A stretch of DNA of 52,196 bases from Ligilactobacillus equi DSM 15833 = JCM 10991 (GTDB lineage: Bacteria; Bacillota; Bacilli; Lactobacillales; Lactobacillaceae), in NCBI RefSeq assembly GCF_000615765.1, contig NZ_BAMI01000010.1:1-52196 (forward strand), written 5' to 3'. The notes beneath the pieces are model-generated. The model was given only the letters and a program-made list of their open reading frames with translations. It was not told the origin of the DNA and made no database searches. Position 1 is the first letter of the stretch, and every line of letters starts with the position of its first letter. A program made the translations under genes and the position numbers. This document shows positions 1 through 8,354 of the stretch, in pieces.

Positions 1-926
1 CAGGGTGGATCAAAAGGGCTTGCCTAAAAATAAACGGTATGGGATTGGTGAGCTTCTGAGAATGATTGGCTTAAAGCGCGCAACTTACTACGATGAACGT
101 AAGCGCATTGCCAATAAAATTGATAAGTACGCAGATGTCAAGCTAATAATCAAGGAAATAGCGGAAAAAGGTAAGTGGATGGGAAATTACACATACGGCT
201 ACCGCCGTATACTGCCACTCCTTCAAGAGGCGGGTTACCATATGGCTGAAGCGACTTTACGTCGCTTAATGAGCGAATTAGGCGTCCAACCGGCAATGTA
301 TAATCGACGTAAGAATGACCACTATTCTTCTTACAAAGGTACAATTGGTAAGGTGGCTCAAAACCTACTGAATCAAACATTTGATGCCACTAATCCCTAC
401 ACCGTCCTTCATACTGACGTTTCACAGATACGTTTAGGTAATTCTACTTGGGCCTATATGTCAATCATCTTGGACCAGGCTACTAAAGAGGTTTTAGCTG
501 CTTCTATCAGCCAAAGTCCAAATAAATTGCTGATTACGGACACGTTAAAACAACTTGAAAATAAGCTTCCTGAAGGCGTTAATCCTATTATTCACTCTGA
601 CCAAGGTTGGCACTATCAATTGGACTACTATCGTGAAAAGATTGATTCATTGGGGTTAATCCAAAGTATGTCCCGCAAGGGAAATTGTCTAGATAATGCT
701 CCAATGGAGAGTTTCTTCCACCTTTTCAAAATCGAATCGCTACCTGAAATCAAGAGCTGTAAGGACATAGCTGAGTTCACATGGTTCTTCAGAAAGTATA
801 TCAAGTGGTATAATAACGACCGAATTTCGAACAAAACAAAAAACATGAGTCCGGTTGATTACCGGACCCATGTCTTAGCTGCTTAAAATATATTTTGTTT
901 TTGTCTAACTTTTTTGTTGCACTTCA
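1..926 (+). mobile_element. IS3-family insertion sequence, 3' part with right end
   Basis: The window opens inside an insertion sequence. It contains the DDE transposase frame and, downstream of its stop, a terminal sequence ending at about 926 (reading in from the end: TGAAGTGCAACAAAAAAG). This has the 5'-TG...CA-3' terminus typical of IS3-family inverted repeats. OrfA and the left inverted repeat lie outside the window, so neither the full element nor the target duplication can be checked. The bases TTG at 927-929 are where a 3-bp target duplication would fall. Confidence 0.8.
5..886 (+). CDS. IS3-family transposase OrfB (DDE integrase core), partial element
   Basis: This is the catalytic half of an IS3-type transposase (IS150-like group), which cuts and joins the element's ends. 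The frame runs 293 residues from a GTG at 5 and is open to the window edge. In IS3 elements OrfB is usually made as an OrfAB fusion by programmed frameshifting, so the true N-terminus may lie upstream. An HTH_21-like segment at roughly residues 45-100 precedes an rve integrase core. The DDE triad is visible as HTDVSQ, HSDQGWHY and NAPMESFF, followed by the usual C-terminal YNNDRI segment. The visible part has no disruption, so the element could be active. Confidence 0.9.
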   Translation: MDQKGLPKNKRYGIGELLRMIGLKRATYYDERKRIANKIDKYADVKLIIKEIAEKGKWMGNYTYGYRRILPLLQEAGYHMAEATLRRLMSELGVQPAMYNRRKNDHYSSYKGTIGKVAQNLLNQTFDATNPYTVLHTDVSQIRLGNSTWAYMSIILDQATKEVLAASISQSPNKLLITDTLKQLENKLPEGVNPIIHSDQGWHYQLDYYREKIDSLGLIQSMSRKGNCLDNAPMESFFHLFKIESLPEIKSCKDIAEFTWFFRKYIKWYNNDRISNKTKNMSPVDYRTHVLAA

Positions 927-1067
927 TTGCCTCTAAACATTTTGTATCTTTTTTTAATTTCCCTATTCACAATAATTTATCCTCCATATGTAAATATATC
1001 ATTAACTTTAACAAAGTATATAGATGCTATCAAGAAAAAACGGGAGAAAATCTTTCTGAGATAAAAT

Positions 1068-1123
1068 GAAAAAGCACTAGGAATCAACGTTCTAATATGT
1101 GACGTGATTTTTAGTGCTTTTTC
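1068..1123. terminator. Long bidirectional hairpin terminator
   Basis: GAAAAAGCACTA (1068-1079) pairs with TAGTGCTTTTTC (1112-1123), and an inner AATCA-ACGT/ACGTGATT pairing extends the stem. A/T runs on both sides make it usable in both directions. It lies just beyond the stop of the minus-strand DegV gene and probably ends that transcript. Confidence 0.75.
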
Positions 1124-1154
1124 CTTTATATTTTTCTCAAAATTAGCTAATTTA

Positions 1155-2021
1155 TTAACGATTATTTTCAGGTTCTGGCTTACTTGCTAAGGTAATAACA
1201 CCCACGGCATTAAGACCGGTGTGTGTCATAATAATTGGACTAGTAAGTTCGGCTAAATAGTTTTCATCTGCTACATCAGGATAGATAGTATCCTTAATCT
1301 TTTGTAAAAATTCAGGGTCAGTTCCCACATTTGAGAGGCTTAAAGCTTCGAGTGGGTTATCTTGATGTAGTTCGGCAACTTCTTTAGCGTGTTTTAAGAA
1401 AGTTTTCTTACTGCGTCCTTTCATATAGACGTCTAGGCTTTCATCTCGTAAACGAACAATGACCTTTAGGTTGATTAACTTAGTTAAAAGTCCGGCCATT
1501 TTACTTACACGACCCCCGGCGACTAGACAATCTAAATTATCAATGTAGACATCAATTGTGGTTCGAGAGTAGATGTCTAGGCAGTGTGCCTTGATTTCAT
1601 CAACACTTTTACCAGCCTGTAAATCTTTAGCGGCGGCAAGAACCTGGAAAGCAAGTCCACGGTCGGTTGATTTACTGTTAATGACAGTGACGTTAGTGTC
1701 AACCATTTCCGCTGCTGAACAAGCTGATTGATAAGTTCCAGATAAGACGTCAGACATCATGATTGCTAAAACGTCATAGCCTTCATCCCCGAGTTTTTGG
1801 AAGGTATCAACGAACCGTCCCATAGCAGGTTGACTGGTCTTGGGAATATTACCTTTACGTAATTCATCAACTAATTCTTGACGCGTAATAGTTTCGCCAT
1901 CCACGTGATTTTCTCCGTTAATTTCTACGGAAAGAGGGATGACGGTGATATCATAATTTTCAATTTCTTCCTGGGTAAGTTGCACCGAGGAATCTGTCAC
2001 AATTTTCAATTTATTTGTCAT
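1155..2021 (-). CDS. DegV family protein (fatty-acid-binding)
   Basis: This is a cytosolic DegV-fold protein of 288 residues. In Firmicutes, FakB-type members of the family present exogenous fatty acids to the FakA kinase. The N-terminal KIVTDSSVQL strand-turn, the TSQPAMGRF segment and SGTYQSA are typical of the lipid pocket. I prefer the ATG at 2021 because GAGG sits about seven bases upstream. A longer frame from 2048 exists and also has a GGTGAG-like site, so the start is not certain. It is monocistronic. DegV paralogues are common in lactobacilli, so the cognate fatty acid and FakA dependence cannot be inferred here. Confidence 0.88.
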   Translation of the reverse strand: MTNKLKIVTDSSVQLTQEEIENYDITVIPLSVEINGENHVDGETITRQELVDELRKGNIPKTSQPAMGRFVDTFQKLGDEGYDVLAIMMSDVLSGTYQSACSAAEMVDTNVTVINSKSTDRGLAFQVLAAAKDLQAGKSVDEIKAHCLDIYSRTTIDVYIDNLDCLVAGGRVSKMAGLLTKLINLKVIVRLRDESLDVYMKGRSKKTFLKHAKEVAELHQDNPLEALSLSNVGTDPEFLQKIKDTIYPDVADENYLAELTSPIIMTHTGLNAVGVITLASKPEPENNR

Positions 2022-2115
2022 ATCGAACCTCGCATAATTTTTTCTCACCTTAAGTATAATACATTAATAGTTTACAAGTCCAAAGTAAATAGAATTAAAT
2101 TTTAGATGGTAGGGC

Positions 2116-2144
2116 TTGCATTAGGTAAAAAGCTAGCGTATTCT
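2116..2144 (+). promoter_or_regulatory. Sigma-A-like promoter for the HAD phosphatase-thioredoxin pair
   Basis: The -35 is TTGCAT (2116-2121) and the -10 is TATTCT (2139-2144), with a 17-base spacer. It lies about 30 bases upstream of the ATG at 2174. Confidence 0.55.
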
Positions 2145-2173
2145 GTAAGAAAAAGAATGTAAGGGGTTTTAGC

Positions 2174-3007
2174 ATGTATAAATTAATCACTTGTGACATG
2201 GATGAAACATTATTAAATGAAAAACGGCAAATCGGTGCTAAGACAGTAGCTGCAATCAAGGCAGCGGTCGCTAAAGGAGTTTATTTTGTGCCTAATACGG
2301 GGCGGAGTTTTCACTCTATTCAAGATAATTTAGAGACACTAGGTTTACTTCAGAAAGCTGATAGCTACGTGATTTCCTATAATGGTGGGGTTGTGGTCGA
2401 AAATCAGGGGTTGAAGATTAAGTTGACTGCAGGAATGGATTTTTCAGTGGCTAAGGCGCTCTTGGAGCTAGGGTTAAGTCAAGGCTACTGTGTCCACGTG
2501 TATACCGTTAATGACCTCTATATTTGGAATCAGACACAAACAGATATTGACTATCTGACGGGTAGGGTAGATGACTGGACACAAATGTTAGCAGATGATA
2601 AAATGGATTTCCTAACTTCAGAAACGATTACCAAAGTGATTGTAGAAATTTTAACGGAAGAAGAAAGAATCGCTTTTCGTGACTTAGCGAAGGGTAAGTT
2701 TACAGATTTAAATATTACCTTTTCTTCTGACCGTTATGTAGAATTCAATTCCACGACAGCTGACAAAGGCCAAGCGACGTTAAAATTAGCGCAGAGTTTG
2801 GGTATTAAACCAGAAGAAATTATTGCAATAGGTGATAATGGTAATGATTTGTCGATGATTCGCATAGCTGGCTTAGGAGTCTGTATGGCGAATGGACGTG
2901 ATTTTGTGAAGGCTGAGGCGCAGTATGTAACAATCAATGATTACAATCATAATGGGGTCGCCGAAGTAATTGAAAAATTTGTTTTGAATGATGAGAGAGG
3001 GGATTAA
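2174..3007 (+). CDS. Cof-type HAD-IIB family phosphatase
   Basis: This is a soluble HAD hydrolase of 277 residues, close to the usual size of Cof/YidA-type sugar-phosphate phosphatases. Motif I is DMDET (nucleophile D8, acid/base D10). Motif II is in VISYNGG, the motif III lysine is in TTADKGQ, and motif IV is GDNGNDLSMI. The cap falls between motifs II and III, as in class IIB. The start has AAGGGG about seven bases upstream. The thioredoxin gene starts two bases after the stop, so the two are probably co-transcribed. The substrate cannot be told from sequence, since members act on various phosphosugars and flavin or pyridoxal phosphates. Confidence 0.92.
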   Translation: MYKLITCDMDETLLNEKRQIGAKTVAAIKAAVAKGVYFVPNTGRSFHSIQDNLETLGLLQKADSYVISYNGGVVVENQGLKIKLTAGMDFSVAKALLELGLSQGYCVHVYTVNDLYIWNQTQTDIDYLTGRVDDWTQMLADDKMDFLTSETITKVIVEILTEEERIAFRDLAKGKFTDLNITFSSDRYVEFNSTTADKGQATLKLAQSLGIKPEEIIAIGDNGNDLSMIRIAGLGVCMANGRDFVKAEAQYVTINDYNHNGVAEVIEKFVLNDERGD

Positions 3008-3008
3008 G

Positions 3009-3323
3009 ATGGCAAAAGTCGCGAACCAAGATAATATTGCTGAAGTTACTAAGGAAGGTTTAACCTTGGTAGATTTTTGGGCGGATTGGTGTGGTCCATG
3101 TAAAATGATGGATCCAGTTTTAGAAGAGTTGGAAAAGAAGTATCAAGGTAAGATTAGTTTTGCTAAAGTTAACGTTGAAGAAAATCAAGAATTAGCCAAG
3201 CAATATAAAATTATGAGTATTCCGGCCCAAGTACTTTTTGTCGATGGGGTAGCTAAGGAAAAAGTTACTGGTTTTAAACCACAGGCGGCGATGGAAAAAT
3301 ACTTGGATGAAAAATTGGCATAG
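3009..3323 (+). CDS. trxA: Thioredoxin
   Basis: This is a small cytosolic dithiol-disulfide oxidoreductase of 104 residues, the normal thioredoxin length. It has the canonical WCGPC active site (C28 and C31) and the cis-proline in SIPAQ (P72). The ATG at 3009 is preferred over an upstream ATG at 2988 because it has AGAGAGGGG at the right distance and gives the standard N-terminus. It starts right after the HAD gene stop, suggesting an operon. Whether this is the main thioredoxin or a paralogue is unknown. A strong terminator follows. Confidence 0.93.
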   Translation: MAKVANQDNIAEVTKEGLTLVDFWADWCGPCKMMDPVLEELEKKYQGKISFAKVNVEENQELAKQYKIMSIPAQVLFVDGVAKEKVTGFKPQAAMEKYLDEKLA

Positions 3324-3325
3324 AT

Positions 3326-3370
3326 AAAAGGCAAGTAATCCATAAAAGTAGGGTTACTTGCCTTTTCTGT
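3326..3370. terminator. Bidirectional terminator between convergent genes
   Basis: AAAAGGCAAGTAATCC (3326-3341) pairs with GGGTTACTTGCCTTTT (3351-3366), with a nine-base loop and A/T tracts on both flanks. It serves the thioredoxin gene on the plus strand and the convergent surface hydrolase gene, whose stop is at 3372. Confidence 0.85.
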
Positions 3371-3371
3371 T

Positions 3372-6191
3372 TTATAGTTTAAAGATTCTTGACCAGTAAT
3401 CTGTCCGTGAACCCTCACCGTTTTTCTGGTTAGAATAACGAGCAACAACTTGAAGATTATGACCAGCTAAAGATTTAAGATTCAAATTCTTAAAAGTAAG
3501 GTCAAATCCACTATTAGCTGCATTGTAAATGTTAGGGTAAACACGGGCAACGTCAGTTCTTTTCGATGGTGTATAAGTTTGACGCGAGATTTCATGTCCC
3601 GTAGTAGCGTCATATAAAATAATGAAGGCGTTTTTCTGATTTATGCTAGCATCGGCTGCATGCCAACCAGTAACTGTTAAACTGTTCTTTTGATGGTTAG
3701 CTTTTACAGTATCTAAATGACCTGCATTAGCAGTAAATTTGTAGACATCTGACCATACATCTGTTCGATGACCTTCTCCATTGGTAGCATCAGAATAACG
3801 TGACACAATCTGATATTCATGACCAGCTACAAAGTTTAACTTAGTTAAGTCAAATTCAACATCGAATCCAGATTTGTCAGCATTATAGTAGTTCTTAAGT
3901 CTCTGCACATCAGAACGCATTACTAGTTTAGATGTAGCAACATTGTTCCTATCACCAACTTTAATTCGTGCAATTTCTCGGCCAGCAGTTTTATCGTAAA
4001 GAATAATGTACGGATTAGCTTGATTTCTAGAAGCATCGGCTGCATGCCAACCAGCCAAGTGTAACTTGGTTCCTTCAATTTTTGCAGTATCAATGATGGC
4101 TTCATTACCGTTGAAATTATAGATTCCAGACCAAACATCGGTTCTGTTTCCTTCTCCATTGGTAGCATCAGAGAAGCGAGAAACGATTTGATATTGGTGT
4201 CCAGCTACAAAATTAAGTTTACTAAAATCGAAATAAGCATCGAAGCCTGATAGTCCATCATTGTAGTAATTCTTAGCTTTAGCAACATCAGGACGATTGA
4301 CAGCTTTGGCGCTAGCAACGGCATTGGAAGTCCCGATTTTGACACGGGCAACTTCGTGATTGGCAGTTTTATCAAATAAGATTAGGAAAGCATTTGGTTG
4401 GTTTCTAGAAGCATCAGCTGCATGCCAACCTGTGACGTGAAGTTTAGTTCCTTTAAACTTAGCGGTATCAATAACGGCCTCATTACCATTAAAGTTATAT
4501 TTACCAGACCAAACATCAATCCTATCGCCTTCACCATCACTATTTGCGGCATAACGCATCACTACCTGTAAATTATGACCAGCTACAAAGTTAAGTTTAC
4601 TTAGGTCAAAACTTACTGAAAACCCACTATTAACTGCATTGTACAGGTTAGGATAAGCTCGTTCTACATCAGGTCTACGAGTAGCAGTAACTTTCTTCCG
4701 ACTAAGTTCTGTACCATCAGTAGCATCGTATAAGATAATGTAGTTATATGGATGTTTAACAGCGTCCGTGGCTGCATGCCAACCAGAAACTTTCAGCTCC
4801 GTACCATCAATATATGCAGAGTCAATATTGCCAAGACTTTGCTTGAAGATATAACCATCTGACCATAAATCAGTTACTGCACCTTCACCATTTGATTGGT
4901 TAGAAAAACGGGAAATAACTTTAATTTCTTTGTTAGTAAGATCGTAGTTTCCAAGGTTGATAGTAACGTTAAAGCCACTGTTACCGGAGTTGTAGACTCT
5001 AGGGTAGACTTTGTATACATCTCCACGGCTAGTAGGGCTGTAAGCTTGACGTGTAATCTCGTGGTTAGAAGTTACATCATAAACAATGATGTAACCGTGG
5101 TTTTGGGCTTTAGAGTTATCAGCTGCGTGCCAACCACTAACTTTTAAGGTATTACCAACTAAACTGATACTATCAATATGACCTACATTTTGATTGACAT
5201 AGTCATATTGTTTTAGATTATAAGTATTGATTAAACCCATAATTTTTGACGCATAGCTAGGATCAGTAGCGTATGCTCCATAACGTCCATGATAGAGATT
5301 GTTAACAGCAGCTTCGACTGAGCCAGCAGCACGCGTGGAGTTAGGGTAATTTTGAGTGATTAATCGCGCATACCCTGCTAAAGAGTCATATAGTGAGTCA
5401 TATCTTTGAAATCTTGCACTGACAGTATGGTATTGGCCACCATAAAACTCTAAAGTGTTCATAGTAACATAATTGCCAGTTCCACGGTACTTAATTCCAA
5501 AATAGTTATGAGCTTGGGTAGAGAGAGTACTTTGGCCATAAGCACTTTCAAGGCCTGCCTGGGCAAGTAACATAGATGCATAAATATTGTAATCGTTAGC
5601 GACTTGACGTGCTGTCTCACCTAAGTAATTGAAAAAGTTAGTAGCAGTATTAGAGGTAGCAGCTACTTTAGTTTGCGTTGTGGTTGTAGTATTAGTTGTA
5701 GTTGCGGGAACCGTAATAACAGGCTTTGTTTCTTGTGAAACATTTTGATTTTGTGCATTAGTTTTGGCAACTTCATCTTCATTATGTACTTTAGTAATTG
5801 ATGGAACACTAGGGGTAGTATCTTGTGTTTCATCAATTACAGTTGACGGTACAGGAGCAGTTGCTGTTTTAGCTGTAGCCATGTCAGTTGTATCTGTTAC
5901 TGTATTTACAGTTTTCGGGGTATTTACAGTAGCCGTTTGTACAGGGGCTTCAGCTGTTTTCGGTGTCTCGATTTGTGTCGTAGTAGTAGCTGTAGTTGTT
6001 TGTGTATTGGCTTGTGTAATGTTACCAGTCAAACTATTATCTTCTTGTTCAGAAGTAACCGTGACGGTTTCATCAGCCAGAACTTGACCGCTAAATAGTC
6101 CTATTCCCATCGAAAGAGCAATAGCACTAGAAGCTACTAATTTCTTATGTTTAAATTTTTTAAGAAGTCGTTGTTTCTTTTTTAATTTCAT
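3372..6191 (-). CDS. Secreted glucosaminidase-domain peptidoglycan hydrolase with five C-terminal repeats
   Basis: This is a 939-residue exported cell-wall hydrolase. A long basic signal peptide ends near SGQVLA-DE (about residue 39). A Thr/Val-rich linker (about 40-180) follows, then a glucosaminidase domain (about 186-330) with the probable catalytic glutamate E215 in QAGLESAYGQ. The rest is five modules of about 115-125 residues. Each begins with an ID(S/T)...L.V.GWHAA motif, continues with IILYD..., SGF and NGEG, and ends in D.WS. There is no LPXTG or transmembrane anchor, so the modules probably hold the protein to the wall non-covalently; that is inference. The start has AAAGGAAA eight bases upstream. 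I cannot name the repeat family with certainty. Confidence 0.87.
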   Translation of the reverse strand: MKLKKKQRLLKKFKHKKLVASSAIALSMGIGLFSGQVLADETVTVTSEQEDNSLTGNITQANTQTTTATTTTQIETPKTAEAPVQTATVNTPKTVNTVTDTTDMATAKTATAPVPSTVIDETQDTTPSVPSITKVHNEDEVAKTNAQNQNVSQETKPVITVPATTTNTTTTTQTKVAATSNTATNFFNYLGETARQVANDYNIYASMLLAQAGLESAYGQSTLSTQAHNYFGIKYRGTGNYVTMNTLEFYGGQYHTVSARFQRYDSLYDSLAGYARLITQNYPNSTRAAGSVEAAVNNLYHGRYGAYATDPSYASKIMGLINTYNLKQYDYVNQNVGHIDSISLVGNTLKVSGWHAADNSKAQNHGYIIVYDVTSNHEITRQAYSPTSRGDVYKVYPRVYNSGNSGFNVTINLGNYDLTNKEIKVISRFSNQSNGEGAVTDLWSDGYIFKQSLGNIDSAYIDGTELKVSGWHAATDAVKHPYNYIILYDATDGTELSRKKVTATRRPDVERAYPNLYNAVNSGFSVSFDLSKLNFVAGHNLQVVMRYAANSDGEGDRIDVWSGKYNFNGNEAVIDTAKFKGTKLHVTGWHAADASRNQPNAFLILFDKTANHEVARVKIGTSNAVASAKAVNRPDVAKAKNYYNDGLSGFDAYFDFSKLNFVAGHQYQIVSRFSDATNGEGNRTDVWSGIYNFNGNEAIIDTAKIEGTKLHLAGWHAADASRNQANPYIILYDKTAGREIARIKVGDRNNVATSKLVMRSDVQRLKNYYNADKSGFDVEFDLTKLNFVAGHEYQIVSRYSDATNGEGHRTDVWSDVYKFTANAGHLDTVKANHQKNSLTVTGWHAADASINQKNAFIILYDATTGHEISRQTYTPSKRTDVARVYPNIYNAANSGFDLTFKNLNLKSLAGHNLQVVARYSNQKNGEGSRTDYWSRIFKL
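3560..5180 (-). repeat. Tandem ~350-390 bp repeats within the surface hydrolase gene
   Basis: The five protein modules are visible at DNA level. The plus-strand string CTGCATGCCAACC, or CTGCGTGCCAACC in the copy nearest the catalytic domain, recurs five times between about 3655 and 5130, roughly 350-390 bases apart. The third and fourth modules are the most alike. Such an array can change copy number by recombination and is prone to assembly collapse. Confidence 0.8.
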
Positions 6192-6231
6192 ATATGTTTC
6201 CTTTTAATTATCTTCTAAAATCGTAATAGAA

Positions 6232-6281
6232 CTATTATACACTGATATTAAAATATACATAAAAAATAGTCTTGTCAATGT
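6232..6281 (-). promoter_or_regulatory. Promoter region of the surface hydrolase gene
   Basis: Reading the minus strand, TTGACA followed by a 17-base spacer and TATTTT fits a sigma-A promoter. A TATAAT lies a little further downstream, but with a poor -35. The TTGACA is also part of the 3' arm of the hairpin ending the upstream VOC/MATE transcript, so terminator and promoter overlap. Confidence 0.5.
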
Positions 6282-6294
6282 ATTTAACAAGACT
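6261..6294 (-). terminator. Terminator of the MATE-VOC operon
   Basis: On the minus strand AGTCTTGT, an 11-base loop and ACAAGACT form a perfect 8-bp hairpin followed by ATTTTTT. It lies just past the VOC gene stop at 6312. Its 3' arm overlaps the -35 hexamer of the next gene. Confidence 0.7.
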
Positions 6295-6311
6295 GTAAAT
6301 AAAATGTTGCT

Positions 6312-6695
6312 TTAGCGATTACTATAGGTGGAAACTTCAATAAGGTTACCATCATCATCGGTAATATTAACGGCTAAAATTTGTCCGTCAATACCTTGTT
6401 TAATTACAGGCTCACCTAGGATGTTTACAAAGTAACTTTTAAGGTGATTTAAAATATCTTCCATGTTATCACCCACCACTAAGCGTAAATCAGCGGATCC
6501 TGGAGTAGTTTTTTTGGCACGACTTGTTTCAGTTTGTCCTAGTGAGAGGATGAGTTCATTATGCCCACAGCGTAAGGTTATATTATCATCACTTTCGCTA
6601 ATGGTTGGCATGTCGAAAACTTCGTGATAGAAACGTTGGGCAGCTTTTAAATCTGAAACAGTAATGGTAAGACGTTCGATACGTTTAACTTTCAT
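6312..6695 (-). CDS. VOC family (glyoxalase/dioxygenase fold) protein
   Basis: This is a small cytosolic VOC-superfamily protein of 127 residues. It has the opening RLTITVSDLKAAQRFYHEVF and the closing DDDGNLIEVSTY typical of the fold, whose members bind a metal or small ligands such as glyoxals and antibiotics. The position that usually carries the first metal-binding histidine (DH.x in the first strand) reads ER here, while the final glutamate in NLIEV is kept. Metal-dependent catalysis is therefore uncertain. The start overlaps the end of the MATE gene by 11 bases, so the two are probably translationally coupled. A joint role in tolerance of a toxic compound is inference. Confidence 0.8.
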   Translation of the reverse strand: MKVKRIERLTITVSDLKAAQRFYHEVFDMPTISESDDNITLRCGHNELILSLGQTETSRAKKTTPGSADLRLVVGDNMEDILNHLKSYFVNILGEPVIKQGIDGQILAVNITDDDGNLIEVSTYSNR

Positions 6696-8022
6696 GGTTT
6701 AATAATTCCTTTCGTTTAAAACTAATAAATAATTTCCGTAAGAGATAAAGTGCTACTAAGAGTGTCAGCAATTCAGTTAGTGGAGTAGACAACCATACGC
6801 CTGTAAGTCCGAAGTTGGAACCGATAAAAATCATCGGTAACAAGATGAGATAGCCTCGCAAAATTGAAAGACTAAAGGCTGCTTGCGCTTGATTGGTAGC
6901 TGCTAGTGAAGTAGAGATCAAGAGGTTAGGTCCCGTGAAGAAGTTCATGGTGAAATATAATGGCAGTCCGACCATTGCGTATTTAACGAGTTGGGGTAGT
7001 CCTTCCTCGTTAAAAACCGCGATAATTGGAGCACGGAAACTGAAGAGGAATAGGTAAATACCGAGACCAAGAAGACTGACTAGGAAAAGCCCATAGGTGA
7101 TAGCCTGACGTGTGGCAAGGTAATTCTTTTTTCCGTATTCGCGACTAGCAATAGGCTGTACGCCGAGGGCCACACCGTTAAAGGCGGACAAGACGAGTAC
7201 CGCAATATTAGCAATTACTCCATAAGCGGAAATTGCGTAGTTGCCTGCTAGTTTTAAGAGCACGACGTTGAATGCAAAGATCGAAACTCCCGTAGACATT
7301 TCATTAAGAAATGCTGGGAAACCTAATTTGGCTGCGTGCCAGAACTGACTGAATTGTGGTAAGCACCAGTGAAGTTGTAATTGTCGCTGGGCAAAGTTTT
7401 TATGTCGACTCAAGATTAACAAACTGACTGAAGGTGAGAAAAGAGTGGCTAAAGCAGCGCCCTCCATCTTGAGCCCTAAGCCAAAAATTAAAATCCAGTC
7501 AACTATGACCACAAAAACCGATTCAGATAAGGTAGCGATCATAGTTAGTTGAGGGTTACCATCATTACGTATAAAGTTGATAGTTAGGTAGTTTAACATA
7601 AATAATGGTGCTCCCAAAGATACGATACGTAAGTAAATTACCGCCATATCCATGGTCTGAGCAGTAGCTCCCATCACTTTTAAAATAGGCTGGGGGAATA
7701 GGTTACAGAGTAAAGCTACTAAAAGTCCCAAGCCTAAGCAAGTCCAAAAAAGTTGACTATAGAGATTTTGCACTTTTTTGGGATGGGTGATTTTATTCAT
7801 CGAAAAAATAGCAGCGCCCCCCACACCCAAAAGTAACCCAAGTGCACCATAGAGGTTAAAGATGGGTAAGACGATATTTAGAGTGGCTAAGCCCAAAGCC
7901 CCAGCAGCCTTAGCGATAAAAATTGAATCAGCCAAGACATAAAACGACAAACCTAACGAAGCCATAATATTACGAATGACATAGTGATTAACTTCGTGGC
8001 GAATTGAAGTAGTAATATGCAT
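6685..8022 (-). CDS. MATE family multidrug/sodium efflux transporter
   Basis: This is an integral membrane transporter of 445 residues, the normal MATE length, with about 12 hydrophobic segments in two similar halves. The N-terminal segment around MASLGLSFYVLADSIFIAKA, and the repeated pattern near FAFNVVLLKLAGNYAISAYG in the second half, fit DinF/NorM-type exporters. These swap Na+ or H+ for cationic drugs or metabolites. The ATG at 8022 has a strong GGAGGA. It is the first gene of a two-gene minus-strand operon with the overlapping VOC gene. Substrate is unknown. Confidence 0.88.
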   Translation of the reverse strand: MHITTSIRHEVNHYVIRNIMASLGLSFYVLADSIFIAKAAGALGLATLNIVLPIFNLYGALGLLLGVGGAAIFSMNKITHPKKVQNLYSQLFWTCLGLGLLVALLCNLFPQPILKVMGATAQTMDMAVIYLRIVSLGAPLFMLNYLTINFIRNDGNPQLTMIATLSESVFVVIVDWILIFGLGLKMEGAALATLFSPSVSLLILSRHKNFAQRQLQLHWCLPQFSQFWHAAKLGFPAFLNEMSTGVSIFAFNVVLLKLAGNYAISAYGVIANIAVLVLSAFNGVALGVQPIASREYGKKNYLATRQAITYGLFLVSLLGLGIYLFLFSFRAPIIAVFNEEGLPQLVKYAMVGLPLYFTMNFFTGPNLLISTSLAATNQAQAAFSLSILRGYLILLPMIFIGSNFGLTGVWLSTPLTELLTLLVALYLLRKLFISFKRKELLNHES

Positions 8023-8354
8023 AGGTTCCTCCGGAAGTTGTCTCTACCATTAAGGTCGCCTGGTCGACAACGTTACTGATTATAGTGGCAAAACCCGGCG
8101 ATTTTGCGATTCTCTATTTAAGTTACTAGATAATGATAGCATATTAAAGAGCTTTGATGTGGTAAAAAGTAAAGTTTAGGGTAGTTGACTTTATTTAAGT
8201 TATAGATGAACTAATTATTAGTAATGGTGATGCAAATAACTTAGAAAAATTAAGTCATAGTTAGATAAAATATTAGTTATACTTAATCTTCACAAGTCGC
8301 AAAAAGATTTAAAATAAAATTGTAGAAATTTTATTTTTTAAGGGGATGGGTATA
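8023..8354. other. Divergent intergenic region with palindrome
   Basis: This gap of about 330 bases separates the MATE operon (-) from the permease gene (+). I see no gene in it. On the minus strand a TATAAT (near 8077-8082) could be the MATE -10, but its -35 is poor. Next to it GCAAAA, eight bases and TTTTGC form a perfect 6-bp inverted repeat (about 8087-8106), which could be an operator. The right half is very AT-rich. No convincing plus-strand promoter stands out. The permease ribosome binding site AAGGGG is at its end. Confidence 0.4.

Noticed and set aside
5764-6087. Plus-strand open frame of 107 codons
   Set aside because: It is antisense to the Thr-rich linker of the surface hydrolase; its composition is an artefact of ACN/ACT repeats.
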